Part shown: positions 16,061 through 26,134 of the stretch, one piece after another | Numbering within the stretch: the stretch's first letter is position 1 | Layout of the letters: every line of letters begins with the position of its first letter | NCBI RefSeq assembly: GCF_003576645.1 | Contig: NC_044924.1 | Location: 6,564,093 to 6,628,092, forward strand | DNA length: 64,000 bases | Direction of reading: 5' to 3' | From: Ipomoea triloba | Lineage: Eukaryota; Streptophyta; Magnoliopsida; Solanales; Convolvulaceae | Notes under the pieces: model-generated | The model's database searches: none | Told to the model about the DNA's origin: nothing | Seen by the model: the letters and a program-made list of their open reading frames with translations, nothing else | Made by a program: the position numbers and the translations under genes

Positions 16061-16416
16061 TTCTCTCAACGGATTAATTTATCCGTTGAGAGAGTCGGTG
16101 TGTTCCGGCGCATGATATCTCTCCGCCAGTCCGCCGATCTCTCCTTTTCTTATTCTCTATATATATATATAGGGCCTGCCGTCTCTCTAAAACCCTCTTC
16201 TCATATTATATCACCGCCTCTCTCTCCCCCCCAAAACCCCTCGCTAAATTGTACATCAGATCGTCTTCAATTCCACAGCTTTAAAGGGGGCGCCATCTCA
16301 ACTATTCTAATCGGGTTTGTTCCGAGAAAGATCTCAGAGAGAGGAAGAGGAGGAGGAAGGACTGCGAGATACCCAGAAAGAAGAGAATTTCATTTTTCCG
16401 AGGCATATTTGAAAGA
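16061..16416 (+). promoter_or_regulatory. Captured cyclin B1 promoter and 5' UTR with palindromic AACGG (MSA-like) elements
   Basis: At 16062-16093 two 13-bp arms, TCTCAACGGAT and its inverse, face each other across a 6-base spacer. AACGG is the core of the mitosis-specific activator element bound by three-repeat MYB factors in plant B-type cyclin promoters. A TATA-like run (TCTATATATATATATAG, about 16155-16171) follows. The 5' UTR contains CT-rich sequence and leads to the ATG at 16417. The leader from 16193 to 16320 is duplicated at 20500-20631. This is promoter plus leader of a cyclin B gene, apparently without its normal body. Confidence 0.65.
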
Positions 16417-16456
16417 ATGGCTTCAAGACCCGTGGTTCAACATCAAAATAGAGGAG
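16417..16456 (+). pseudogene. Cyclin B1 fragment: exon 1
   Basis: The 40-bp exon encodes MASRPVVQHQNRG and ends at a GTAATC donor in phase 1. This matches the start and first-exon boundary of plant CYCB1 proteins as I remember them. The next cyclin B exon (destruction box and the ITRSF-like region) is not found. Instead, EDM2-like sequence begins about 350 bp downstream. Confidence 0.8.
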
Positions 16457-16812
16457 GTAATCATATAAGTATCTGATTTCGAAGATTTTATTACTACTAT
16501 GATTCTTTAATCTCGCTCGATTGATGGGTTGATAAAGGTTATTTGGGCATCTTGGTTTTCTTGCTTTTCCGATTTTTGGACTCGTTTCACCTAATCCAGG
16601 GCTGGAGAGTTGTGTTCTTGACTGCTCATGAACTGTTTGATTTATTTCATACTGGTCTCTTGGTTGGGTTTTTTCAATACTTCTTTTCATGAGTTACTAG
16701 TGTGTTTCTGAGTTATGTATGAAATCTAAGATTGTTAGAAGTCAAATTTTATGTAAAATTTATTTGATTTGAAGTAATTTTATCAGTTCAGTAGCAAGAG
16801 GGTGAGTGTTTG

Positions 16813-17860
16813 AATGGGAAGAAGAAACATATATTTTTACATGGGGATGCTGATAATGGCAATATGAAGGTTTATGAGAAAGTTACTGCTTGGAAATTTG
16901 ATTTATCAAGCATAAAACCAGACATTTGGGTGCTACATAAAAAGAATAGCTGGATTTTGCTTCTAAAACCTATAAAGGCATTTGAGGATACAATTATTAG
17001 GACAATATTGGTTAGTCTGCATTGCTTACATTTCTTTAGGAAGACTCCTGACTCTTCTGTTAAAGCCTTTTGGGATCAGATGCACAAAGTTTTCGAACAG
17101 GTTCATATTATGATCCCTTACAATACCCTCCCTATCTTTTATATTTGCCTTTTGGTTTTTAAATGTTATTCCTCTGTTTGTAGTTTGAGCCAAGGCCTTC
17201 AGAGAATGATCTAGTGGATCATATGGACCTTATAGGCGAAGTTGTAAAACATGATGATATATTGGCTAAATCCAAAGCTTGTGATCCTTCTTATGATTTG
17301 TTGATATGCTTCATGCAGAGAATCTGTCAATCTGCTAATGATTTTTTTTTTTTTTTTTTTTTTTTAAACATTTTATTTTCCTTCTGAAATATTCCTTTGG
17401 AAACTAAAGCATCTGTATTTATGTTTCTGTGGGAGTGTGCAAAATATTTATTTATTGATCTTGAGGCTTTTTACCACATTATTATAAAAATATTATTGTT
17501 AATTCTTTATTATTATAATCTTTGATTATAGAATAATTCATGCTTTGTTCTTCAGGTATTACTTACACTCCTTAAAGAGGGTAATTCTTGATGAGGTTAG
17601 GATTACATCTGAAAAACTCATTACACAACACTCCTGCAGTGTAAAAATTCAAGAGTAGATAGGATGTAGGGTAAGTAAAAAATAGGCTATCAACTTCTAT
17701 TAGCATGTTGACTGTCTTTTTGCAGGTAAATGATAAAACCCTTTCAGGGTTTATAGTTGATGATCTAGGTGATGAAACATTTAAAGATGGCTCTAATGAC
17801 GATGAAGATGAACAGTTTGAATCTGAGTGCAATCTGTGATAATGGTGGTGAGATGATTTG
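16813..17860 (+). pseudogene. EDM2-like gene fragment (four exon pieces)
   Basis: Exon pieces at about 16813-17100, 17184-17280, 17556-17582 and 17726-17860 are separated by plausible introns. They encode GKKKHIFLHGDADNG, TAWKFDL, IRTILVSLHCLHF, NDLVDHMDLIGEVVKHDD and SGFIVDDLGDE. These match, in order, the region before the first PHD finger of ENHANCED DOWNY MILDEW 2, a chromatin reader that controls transcript processing at transposon-containing genes. At the end, CDNGGEMI, the start of the PHD finger, is recoverable only in a shifted frame (around 17832), so the copy is broken. The rest of EDM2 is absent. It sits between cyclin B fragments on the same strand. Confidence 0.8.
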
Positions 17861-18009
17861 GTAAGCTTCTTTTTACTCCACTTTTGCGAATTCTATGACT
17901 TCAATACTGGCTTCTGTAATTTCATACTGCAATCACCTCTCCTTCTATCATTGGTTCATTGACTGTGTCAGTTACAGCTGCTCTCACTGGTGGAGTAAAA
18001 AGAAGGCAG

Positions 18010-18181
18010 TATTGAAATTACATAATTAACCCTCTATTTAACATCAACTTGACGGATTAACAAACGGAGGACTATAGTGAGTAAAAACACAAAAGTCTGG
18101 GACTACATTAGGTGACCAAAGTCGTTTAGGACGAAATTGAGAAAAACCATTATAGTCGGGGACTATTTTGGGTATTAACTC
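18010..18181 (+). mobile_element. Single end of a Mutator-like MITE
   Basis: The segment ends TTTGGGTATTAACTC. Its reverse complement (GAGTTAATACCCAAAATAGT) starts like the elements at 2948 and 43783, and its interior (AAATTGAGAAAAACCATTAT, AGTCGTTTAGGACG) matches the element at 58612-59021. No partner end was found nearby, so it may be a relic of the transposon that assembled the mosaic, or an unrelated fragment. Confidence 0.5.
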
Positions 18182-18207
18182 ATTTTTATTGCCTATTCGC
18201 CTCTTCT

Positions 18208-18209
18208 TC

Positions 18210-18243
<34 letters not shown>

Positions 18244-18541
18244 TTCTTTATTATTATCATTATCATTATTTTCTTTATTATCTTTATTATTATTATTATT
18301 ATTATTATTATTTTCTTTATTATTATCATTATCATTATTTTCTTTTTTATTATTATTATTATTATTATTTTCTTTATTATTATCATTATCCTTATTTTCT
18401 TTATTATTATCATTATCATTATTTTCTTTATTATTATTTTCTTTATTATCTTCATTATTCTTATCATTATTTTCTTTATTATCTTTATTATTATTATTAT
18501 TATTATCATTATTTTCTTTATTATTATCATTATCATTATTA

Positions 18542-18578
<37 letters not shown>

Positions 18579-18720
18579 CTTCTTTATTGTTATCATTATC
18601 ATTATTATCATTGTTATTATTATTAATATTGTTATCTTTATTAATATTATTATTATTATCTTTATTATTTTTATTATTACTATTATTATTATCATTATCA
18701 TCTTCATCATCATCTTTGTT
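18208..18720. repeat. Long imperfect (ATT)n array with interspersed TTTTC and ATC variants
   Basis: About 510 bp of ATT trinucleotides are punctuated by recurring TTATTTTCTTTATT and TTATCATTATC phrases, giving a loose higher-order pattern. Both strands stay open in some frames, predicting long Tyr/Leu-rich or Asn/Ile-rich peptides, but these are artefacts of composition. The array lies between the EDM2 and cyclin pieces of the mosaic. Confidence 0.9.
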
Positions 18721-18836
18721 GTAGAAATGTACAAATGCTATATGCCTATATGAGATGATTGTATTTAATAAATTCAAAAAATTAGAGTCAGGCATGTTAA
18801 TTAGTTATTGTATTATTTTTACATGTTAACGTGCAA

Positions 18837-19234
18837 ATGGAGGTGCCTAGAAAGTCTTCTTCGCAGAAGAGAGCTACTGTGAAGCCAATCAAGCCTGAAC
18901 CTAAAGAAAAGGTGAAGGAAAAGAACAACCTCCGCAGAAGGGCAGCAGCTGAAGGTTCATCTAGAAAGACTTATACTGCAACTCTCACTGCTCGAAGAAG
19001 GGTTGATTGAAACTCATTCTCTGCTGATCTCATCTCTCTGAATGAATGAAAGTCTTTTGTTTCTGTTGATTGAATAATTGCAGTTCTCTTTGGACTTTTA
19101 TTGTTTTTGCATAGGCTGCTTGTGGACTGAACATTAAATTACCAAAGGAGAAGATTGAAGATATTGATGCTGGAGATGTGTACAATGAGTTGGCAGTTGT
19201 GGAGTATGCAGAAGACATTTACAAGGAAGCTAAG
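18837..19234 (+). pseudogene. Cyclin B1 fragment: linker and pre-cyclin-box exons
   Basis: One exon (about 18837-19001) encodes VPRKSSSQKRATVKP, GSSRKT and LTARRR. The next (19115-19234) encodes AACGLNIKLPKEKIEDIDAG and NELAVVEYAEDIYK. Both match the region just before the cyclin box of plant B1 cyclins, and intron signals are intact (GT at 19002, AG at 19113-19114, GT at 19235). The cyclin box, which binds the CDK, is entirely missing. YKT6 exons come next. The exon upstream of these is also missing. Confidence 0.85.
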
Positions 19235-19604
19235 GTAAATCACCATCTGTCATTTATACTCTTTGATTAATGAATTTGAGCTTCTCTAAATGTTAGATGT
19301 GTTTACTGTATAGTGCTAGATTCTATGTTTGATTGCTCTATTAATTACCATTGGCTGTTTTTGAAATTAATGTATAGGGCTTTGTTTACCGTATAGGGCT
19401 AGATCAATGTCAATATTCTTTAGGGAGGTCTGTTAGTATTCTCTTTTAGTTTATATTTTTTAAATCCTCATTTGAATGCCTAAATATGTGATCCCTCTAT
19501 CTGTTTTTCCCTTTTCTGAAGGTTTAAGTTAACAGATGCATGAAATCAATGTATTTCGGAATGATATCGCATGATTCACAGAAAGCTAACATTTACTTTT
19601 TTAG

Positions 19605-20109
19605 TGCAATAGAGTACAAGGTGCATTCATATAACCGTAATGGCTTATGTGCATTGGGTTTTATGGATGATCCCTACCTGGTTCGAAGTGCATTTTCACT
19701 GCTAAATCAGGTAATATATTTTTTATTGCTGATTTTGTAATTTTTGTGAGAGGTTTCATTTCATCAAGTGCTGATTTTTATGTGCACTTTTTATATTTAT
19801 AGGTCGTGGATGAGTACCAAATTTTTTTTTGTGACACATGGAGATCTGCTCAATCTGATAGTACTCAACAATGGCCTTATTTATTTGAAGCTCTAAATAA
19901 ATTTCAGGTGTCTAGTTAGTTCATTTTTCTTATTACCAGATTAATGTCATCAGTGATAGCTAATTTCATCTTGAACCCTTTGCTTGATTAATTTAGATCA
20001 CTTGCTGATAAGCTTAAGTTCCTTTCCTTTCTTAATCTTTCAGGATCCTGAGGAAGCTGACAAGCTGTTGAAAATTCAGCGGGAGTTGGATGAAACAAAA
20101 ATTTTTCTT
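19605..20109 (+). pseudogene. YKT6 v-SNARE gene fragment (three internal exons)
   Basis: Exon pieces at about 19605-19710, 19803-19907 and 20044-20109 encode EYKVHSYNRNGLCALGFMDD, RSAFSLLNQ, DEYQ, DTWRSA, WPYLFEALNKFQ and DPEEADKLLKIQRELDETKI. These are consecutive parts of the longin domain and the start of the SNARE motif of plant YKT6, a lipid-anchored SNARE in ER, Golgi and vacuole fusion. Splice junctions are clean and all three exons remain open. The first exons, the rest of the SNARE helix and the CCxxL-type lipidation tail are missing. A faint candidate for a further piece lies near 20370-20395. Confidence 0.85.
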
Positions 20110-20499
20110 GTAAGTAATGTGCTGTAATTTTATTTTCTTTCTCATTTACAATCTATGCCTAGTTGATCTGTAATGCTTTCTGTTGGTTTCTTACAAGCTA
20201 ACTGTTAACCTATCCGTTCTCTGTGTTGCAAGGAAGGGCTGACATTAGTTACATTGTGTTATTTTCTGATTGCCACAGTTATTGTTATTAGAGGAAATTC
20301 ATGTTACAGAACAACTAGAAATGCTTTTGGTATTTGAGTTTTATTTTGTCAGATAAAATTTATGTTGCAGCATATTTTGACAAGGCAAAAGCTCTTCCCC
20401 CCACCCCCTTGCCTTTTTAATTGTAAGAATGATGAGTTAATACCACAGCATTTTTGTGTTATATTGCATATTAGAGAAGCTATAGGACGTGAGTCTTCC

Positions 20500-20631
20500 T
20501 CCCTCTTCTCATATTATAACACCGCCTCTCTCTCCCCCCCCAAAACTCCCTCACTAAATTGTATAGCAGATATTGCCTTCAATTCCACAGTTTTAAGGGG
20601 GCGCCATCTCAATTCTTCTAATCGGCTTTGT
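20500..20631 (+). repeat. Second copy of the cyclin B1 5' UTR
   Basis: The segment repeats 16193-16320 with a few substitutions and indels, from CCTCTTCTCATATTATA through ACCGCCTCTCTCTCCCCCCC to GGGGGCGCCATCTCAA and CTAATCGG. No cyclin ATG or coding sequence follows. It closes the mosaic, so the fragments lie between two cyclin leaders in the same orientation. Confidence 0.85.
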
Positions 20632-21169
20632 AAATGCTTTTCAACATGTTGCTCTTGCTCCCCACACTTCCAGAATATAATTGAATACTCTATTAGCTTA
20701 TTAGGGATTTCAATTTCATTTATCTAACATTGTATTCACTAGAATAGAGTATCCCTAGTTCGAAGCTATTCACATCAAGTATTATCTAGAATAAGGAAAG
20801 GTTGAGAAGGAATGGAGTAAACAGGTAAATCTTATGGTTTCTTATCTAATTTATAAGTTATTATTTTTTCAGTGTTTGTTTTGTTTTGGGCTAGGAAGAA
20901 GGGGTAGTGGATAATTGTATATTTGTATATGATGCTTTGCTTTACATAATTGTTGTATATTTGTATATGATGCTTTGCTTTACATAATTGATCAGGTTGA
21001 AGTGAAGGCTAAGTGGTTGGTAGAAAATAGAGAGTTTGAATAATTAAATAGTGAAACTGATAAGAATATAACAGGTAATGACCTTCTCTCATTAATTTTG
21101 TTTAATTAATGAATTTGAACTTCTCTTTGATAAGATCATGGCAGTAATAAGGAATATTTTTGACGTATT
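20632..21169. other. Spacer after the gene-fragment mosaic
   Basis: It contains an almost perfect 39-bp tandem duplication (TATATTTGTATATGATGC, then TTTGCTTTACATAATTG, at about 20908-20990). A short exon-like piece lies near 20996-21043 (VEVKAKWLVENREFE, preceded by AG and ending in a stop) that I do not recognise. It could be one more captured fragment. Confidence 0.4.
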
Positions 21170-22194
21170 TAGTCTTTTTTAAGTGTTCTTGTGTAGTTTT
21201 TTGTTCTTTCTCTTTATGTTTTCTTTGCATTTTTGTGTTACTTTCACTTCGTTATATTATGCCTTTTGCTTTTGTCCATTGCATTTTTCTTTTAATGTAT
21301 TCCTGATTGTCTTTGAGTTTTTTTCGTTTCGTTATATTTGTGTGTTTTTTGTTTTTTTTTTTTTTTGGCGTATTTTTTGTTTGAATTCTGGACTTCCATA
21401 GATCATTTTATAATTCAGTACTTGTATTTATTATAGACGTATTTTAGTCTACTTTTCTTATTTTATAGCATTTTTCAAGTGTTCTTTTGTAGTTTTGGAT
21501 TATTTTTATTTCGTTATATTTGTCCTTTGCGTTTTGCTTTGAATGTGTTCCTGAATGTCTTGAAGTTCTTTTCGTTTTGTTATATTTGTGTTTTTTTTCC
21601 AATGTGTTTTTATTCTCTAAGGTACTAATGAAATATTTAGTTTGTTTTAATTTATAGCAGTTTTCGAGTGCTATTTTGTGGTTTTTGGTTTTTTTCTTTT
21701 TATGTCCCTTTTATGAGTTATTTTCGCTTCGTTATATTTGTGCTTTTGATTTTACTCATTCTGTTCCCTTTGAATGTGTTCTTGAATGTTTTGGAGTTCT
21801 TTTTGTTTTGTTATATTTGTGTGTATTCTTTGAATGTGTTCTTGAATGTCTTGATGTTCTTTTAGTTTTGTTATATTTGTGTGTTTTTTCCCAATGTGTT
21901 TTTATTTTTTAAGGAGCATTTTTGAAATATTTAGTTTTTTTTTTTTTAAAACTTATAGCAGTTTTCGTGTGCTATTTTGTATTTTTTTTTTTTTTGTCTT
22001 TATGTCCCTACATTTTATTGGTTATTTTCACTTTCGTTATATTTGTGCTTTTAATTTTATTCGTTTTGTTTCTCTTTAAATGTGTTCCTGAATATCTCGG
22101 AGTTCTTCTGTTTCATTATATTTGTGTGTTTTCTTATTTTTTTTATTTCCATGCATTAATTACTCATTTTTACCGGTTATTGTTGTTATGATTA

Positions 22195-22228
<34 letters not shown>

Positions 22229-24120
22229 TTGTTAGATTTCGCTTTGCATACTTTTAGTTTGAATTTTGTGTTTTCCTAAAGATTATTTTAAGGGTATTTT
22301 TATTAGGAATGAAGTATTTAGTTTGTTTTCTCTGATTTTAGAGCTCTTGTTTTTCTTTATGTTTTTCCTGAATTTTTTGTGTTATTTTCGTTTTGATATA
22401 TATGTGCCTTTTCTTTTTGTCTGTTGTGTTTTTCATTCAATGTGTTGCTAATATTTTTGGAGTTCTTTTTGTTTCGTTATATTTGTGTATTCTTTGAATG
22501 TGTTCTTGAATGTCTTGGAGTTCTTTTCGTTTCGTTATACTGTATTTGTTTTTATTTTCTTAAGGAGTATTTATGAAATATTTATTTAGTTTGTTTTTGT
22601 TTATAGCATTTTTCGAGTGCTAATGTGTAATTTTTTATTTTTTCTCTTTATGTTTTTCTTGCATTTATGGGTTATTTCTGCTCGTTATATTTTTGCTTTT
22701 GTTTTTGTTCGTTTTTTTTTTAATGTATTCCTGAATTTCTTTTTGTTTCGCTATATTTGTTTGTATTCTTTGAATGTGTTCCCAAATGACTTGGAGTTCT
22801 TTTCGTTTCGTTTATTTGTGCTTTTTTCCCATAAATAAATTTTTTCTTTTGTTAGCGTTGTTTTGGTATATTTTTTGTTTGAATTGGGTAGTTCTAAAGT
22901 TCATTTTAAAATTCAGTAAATAACTTAGTAATTCTTTTATTTGTTAAGTATTATTTTTGACATTGCTAGTCTATTTTTTTTAATTTATTGCATTTTCAAG
23001 TGTTCTTGTGTAGTTATGGTTTATTTTCGTTGCGTTCTTTGTCCGTTGTATTCTTGTTTGAATGTGTTTTTAAATATTGCAGAGTTGTTTTTGTTTCCTT
23101 ATATTTGAAATATTCTCTTTAATTTTATAGCATTATTAAAGTGTTCTTGTGTAGTTTTTTTTTTTTTTTTCTCTTTTTATGTTTTTCCTGCACTTTTTGG
23201 GTAATTTTCATTTTATATATTTGTGATTTTTGCTTTTGTTCGTTGTGTTGTTCTTGAATTTTTTGGAGGTTTTTTTTTTTGTTTCGTTGTATTTGTGTGT
23301 ATTCTTTGAATGTGTTCCTGAATGTCTTGGAGTTCTTTTTGTTTTGTATTTTCATTTTTTCCCAAAGTGTTATTTTCTAAGGAGTATTTATGAAAAATAT
23401 TTAGTTTGTTTGTTTTAATTTAATAGCATTTTTTGAGTGCTATTGTGTAGTTTTTGGTTTTTTTTCTTTATGTTTTTCCTGCATTTATGTGTTATTTCCA
23501 CCTAGTTATATTTTTGCATTTGATTCTGTTTGTTATGTTTTTTCTTTGATTGTGTTCCTAAATGTCGTGGAGATCTTACCGTTTCTTTATATTTGTGTGT
23601 TTTTTTTCCATATATAAATTCTCTCATTTTATCGTTCATTGTTCTTTGTTAACTTTTAAAGGTATTTTCATTAGGAATAGTGAATTCTATTATGTTTTAA
23701 AATATTATTTAGTTTTTAGTGAACTTTGTAATTTTTGGTTCTTTCTCTTTATGTTTTTTCTGCATTCTATTTTGTTTTATATATTTGTGATTTTTGTTTT
23801 TGTCTGTTGTGTTTTTCATTCAATGTGTTCGTGAACTTTTTGGAGTTCTTTTAGTTTCGTTATATTTTTGTTTTTTTTTTTCAATGTGTTTTTATTTTTT
23901 AAGGAAGTATTTATGAAATATTTTGTTTTAATTTATAGCATTTTTTGAGTGCTATTGTGTAGTTTTTGATTTGTCTCTTTATGCTTTTCCTGCATTTATG
24001 GGTTATTTTGGCTTTTTTATATTTATGCTTTGGATTTTGCTTTTGTGTTTCTTCGAATGTGTTCCTGAATTTTTTGGAGATCTTTTCGTTTCGTTATATT
24101 TGTGTGTATTTTTTGATTTT
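21170..24120. repeat. T-rich degenerate tandem array, unit about 240 bp
   Basis: The phrase TTGAATGTGTTCCTGAATGT, followed by CTTGGAGTTCTTTTCGTTTC and GTTATATTTGTGTG, recurs near 21292, 21539, 21770, 21830, 22077, 22435, 22494, 22767, 23060, 23306, 23548, 23815 and 24052. Between occurrences are shared blocks AAGGAGTATTTATGAAATAT, TTTATAGCATTTTTCGAGTG, CTATTGTGTAGTTTTTGG and TTATGTTTTTCCTGCA. Typical spacing is 230-250 bp, with occasional 50-60 bp sub-repeats. The array is almost pure T/G on the + strand. ORFs within it encode Phe-rich nonsense. I do not recognise the family. Confidence 0.8.
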
Positions 24121-24231
24121 GTTCCTATCTTAGGAGTTTTTGAATCATAATTATATATATGTAATGTGTATTTGGATAATGGATATATATAATATTGAAT
24201 ATATATAATTTTTGAATCATAATTATATATT

Positions 24232-24607
24232 GGAAAAAGTGTCAAATAGGCCACTGAACTTATCGCTTTTGTGCAATTGAGCCATTGAACTTAAAAAGTG
24301 TGCAATTCAACCATCAAACAATCAAAATTTGTGCAATTGGACCATTTTTACAAAAAATTTCTGATAAAATTCAATTATATTACTAACATATATGTATTAA
24401 GAGTGACATTTTCTTCTACTATAGTAGTTGGGAGTCAATATTGAAATGTTTTTTAACTCAAATTGAATTAAATTTTTTTGTAAAAATGGTCCAATTGCAC
24501 AAATTTTGCTTGTTTGATGGTTGAATTGCACACTTTTTAAGTTCAATGGCCCAATTGCCCAATTGCACAAAAGCGATAAGTTCAGTGGCCTATTTGACAC
24601 TTTTTCC
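24232..24607. mobile_element. Mutator-like MITE, 376 bp
   Basis: Inverted ends begin GGAAAAAGTGTCAAATAGGC and extend inward for over 100 bp (ACTGAACTTATCGCTTTTGT, GGTTGAATTGCACACTTTTT). A perfect 9-bp direct repeat TTATATATT flanks it (24223-24231 and 24608-24616). There is no coding capacity. Diverged relatives are probably present at 30497-30620 and 46364-46935. Confidence 0.85.
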
Positions 24608-24616
24608 TTATATATT

Positions 24617-26040
24617 TAATTACCTGAGATTACTGGGTACTGTTTAATCCATTCTATAATGTGTATTTCATTGGAATATTGAATATATATATATAGTATG
24701 TAATATATATATGTGTGTGTGTATTTCACTGGAATATTGAATATATATAATCTGTTTAATTCATTTTATTAACAGGGATCGAAAGTGAAAAAAGGAAAAG
24801 AACAAAAAATCACGATTCTGGAGGGGTGTTGAAATTTGTGTTACAACTGAACTTACCGACTAAGGAGAAATTTTTGAAAAAATTCAGGTGTTTTTGTTTT
24901 GTTTTTTTTTTTAATATTCTGGAGTTTTGGGTACTATGACACTGAGTGACACTGTTACAATGTAACATCTGTTTATAATTTAATTTCTCAACCAGCACAA
25001 AGAGTCAATACCGCCTTCCATTGAAATTTGAACTCAAGACTTCGCATTTGGTAGAGTCATTTCGTGTCACTAGCTGGGTCGATTCTAATCAAGGGCGGGT
25101 TGGGCGACGATAAACAAGGGGCTATCTCGTTGCAACGAGATCGCCCACCGTTTCTTTACGAGCCTCCATTAATTAAAGAAACGGTGTCCTTTTTAAATCA
25201 TGGTCCACAAAATTTTGTGGACAAAGCTTTATTACCAATACCATGGTCCACGATATAACCATTGTCATACACCCAAAACGCCTTGATATTCAAATTTCTT
25301 ATTTTAATTCAATTTCAACCCTTTTCGTATATTAAATATATATGATTTTGTTTGAAAGATGATAAAGTTGTTCAACGTAACTATAATTTTACCTATATTA
25401 TTTATCTATTTATAACGTAACCATTAACAAAAAGTAGTTATTATGAGTTGGCTTAGTCGATGCAGTTTGACCAATTTAAAACTAAAATATAGATTACCCA
25501 AATTAATGTTCAAGCCATTCAAAATTTAAATCAGATTACTTGAACCCAATTTCCAGCATTTAATATTCCCAATAGCCTCTACTTTATTACAACTCTATTT
25601 TTAATGGATAAATTTTTATTTAATTTTTACTAAAATCGCTATATAATGTTCATTCACTCGATAATTTTTTATTTTTTTTAAAAAAGAAGAAGAAGAAGAA
25701 GAAGATTGACCCATCTTGAATGTATCATGGGATACCAGGTCAGCACCTGTCCTAACTCCTAACCAACAATAAAATGAAACATAAGCATTTCAAAGAGTAG
25801 TGAAAGTGAGCCATAATGACTACAAAGAGGTTAATCAAGGCCACCTTGTAAATCTAGTCAGCAAATTTAAAGAATCACAAAGAGGTTAATCAAGTCCAGT
25901 ATATAATAGACAGCTTTTACAGAGAATTAAATTTAGAACTTTTTAGTTACCTAGTCAATTATCTGACAAATGCTTTACTCTTTAAAATGATAAAATCGCA
26001 ATTTATTATTGATCGAGACACATATTTGTGGCATTGCATT
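24617..26040. other. Spacer with SINE relic and palindromic segments
   Basis: A splice-acceptor-like AACAG precedes a short coding-like stretch at 24776-24890 (GIESEKRKRTKNHDSG) that I cannot assign. A SINE relic lies at 24935-25080. Short palindromes follow (TCTCGTTGCAACGAGA at about 25125-25140, and CCGTTTCTTTA with its inverse). Two GGTCCAC phrases at about 25201 and 25243 are shared with the foldback elements near 45461 and 60648. A GAA run is at 25685-25705. No gene. Confidence 0.45.
24935..25080 (-). repeat. tRNA-derived SINE relic (minus orientation)
   Basis: The + strand reads CACTGTTACAATGTAACATC, AACCAGCACAAAGAGTCAAT and AAATTTGAACTCAAGACTTC. The reverse complement gives the box-B-like and tail phrases shared with 62017-62145 and 42765-42868. 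Confidence 0.45.
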
Positions 26041-26134
26041 GTTACTTAATTACATCTCCTTTAAATACATGGCCACACCCCCATCCTCTAATTCTTTTGT
26101 TCTTCATTGGCTCCCTGCCTGCTATTCCCTTGCC

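Noticed and set aside
18168..18795. Long ORFs on both strands predicting Tyr/Phe-rich and Asn/Asp-rich proteins
   Set aside because: They are produced by the ATT trinucleotide array and have no start context, domain or codon structure of a gene.
21183..23834. Many Phe/Cys/Val-rich ORFs that look like membrane proteins
   Set aside because: All lie inside the T-rich tandem array. Any reading of T-rich DNA gives hydrophobic peptides, and they are not conserved between units.
26009..26134. Upstream in-frame ATGs of POD2 (26009, 26063)
   Set aside because: The alignment with POD1 places them in the TATA/leader region. The conserved MAASA start at 26135 precedes the signal peptide.
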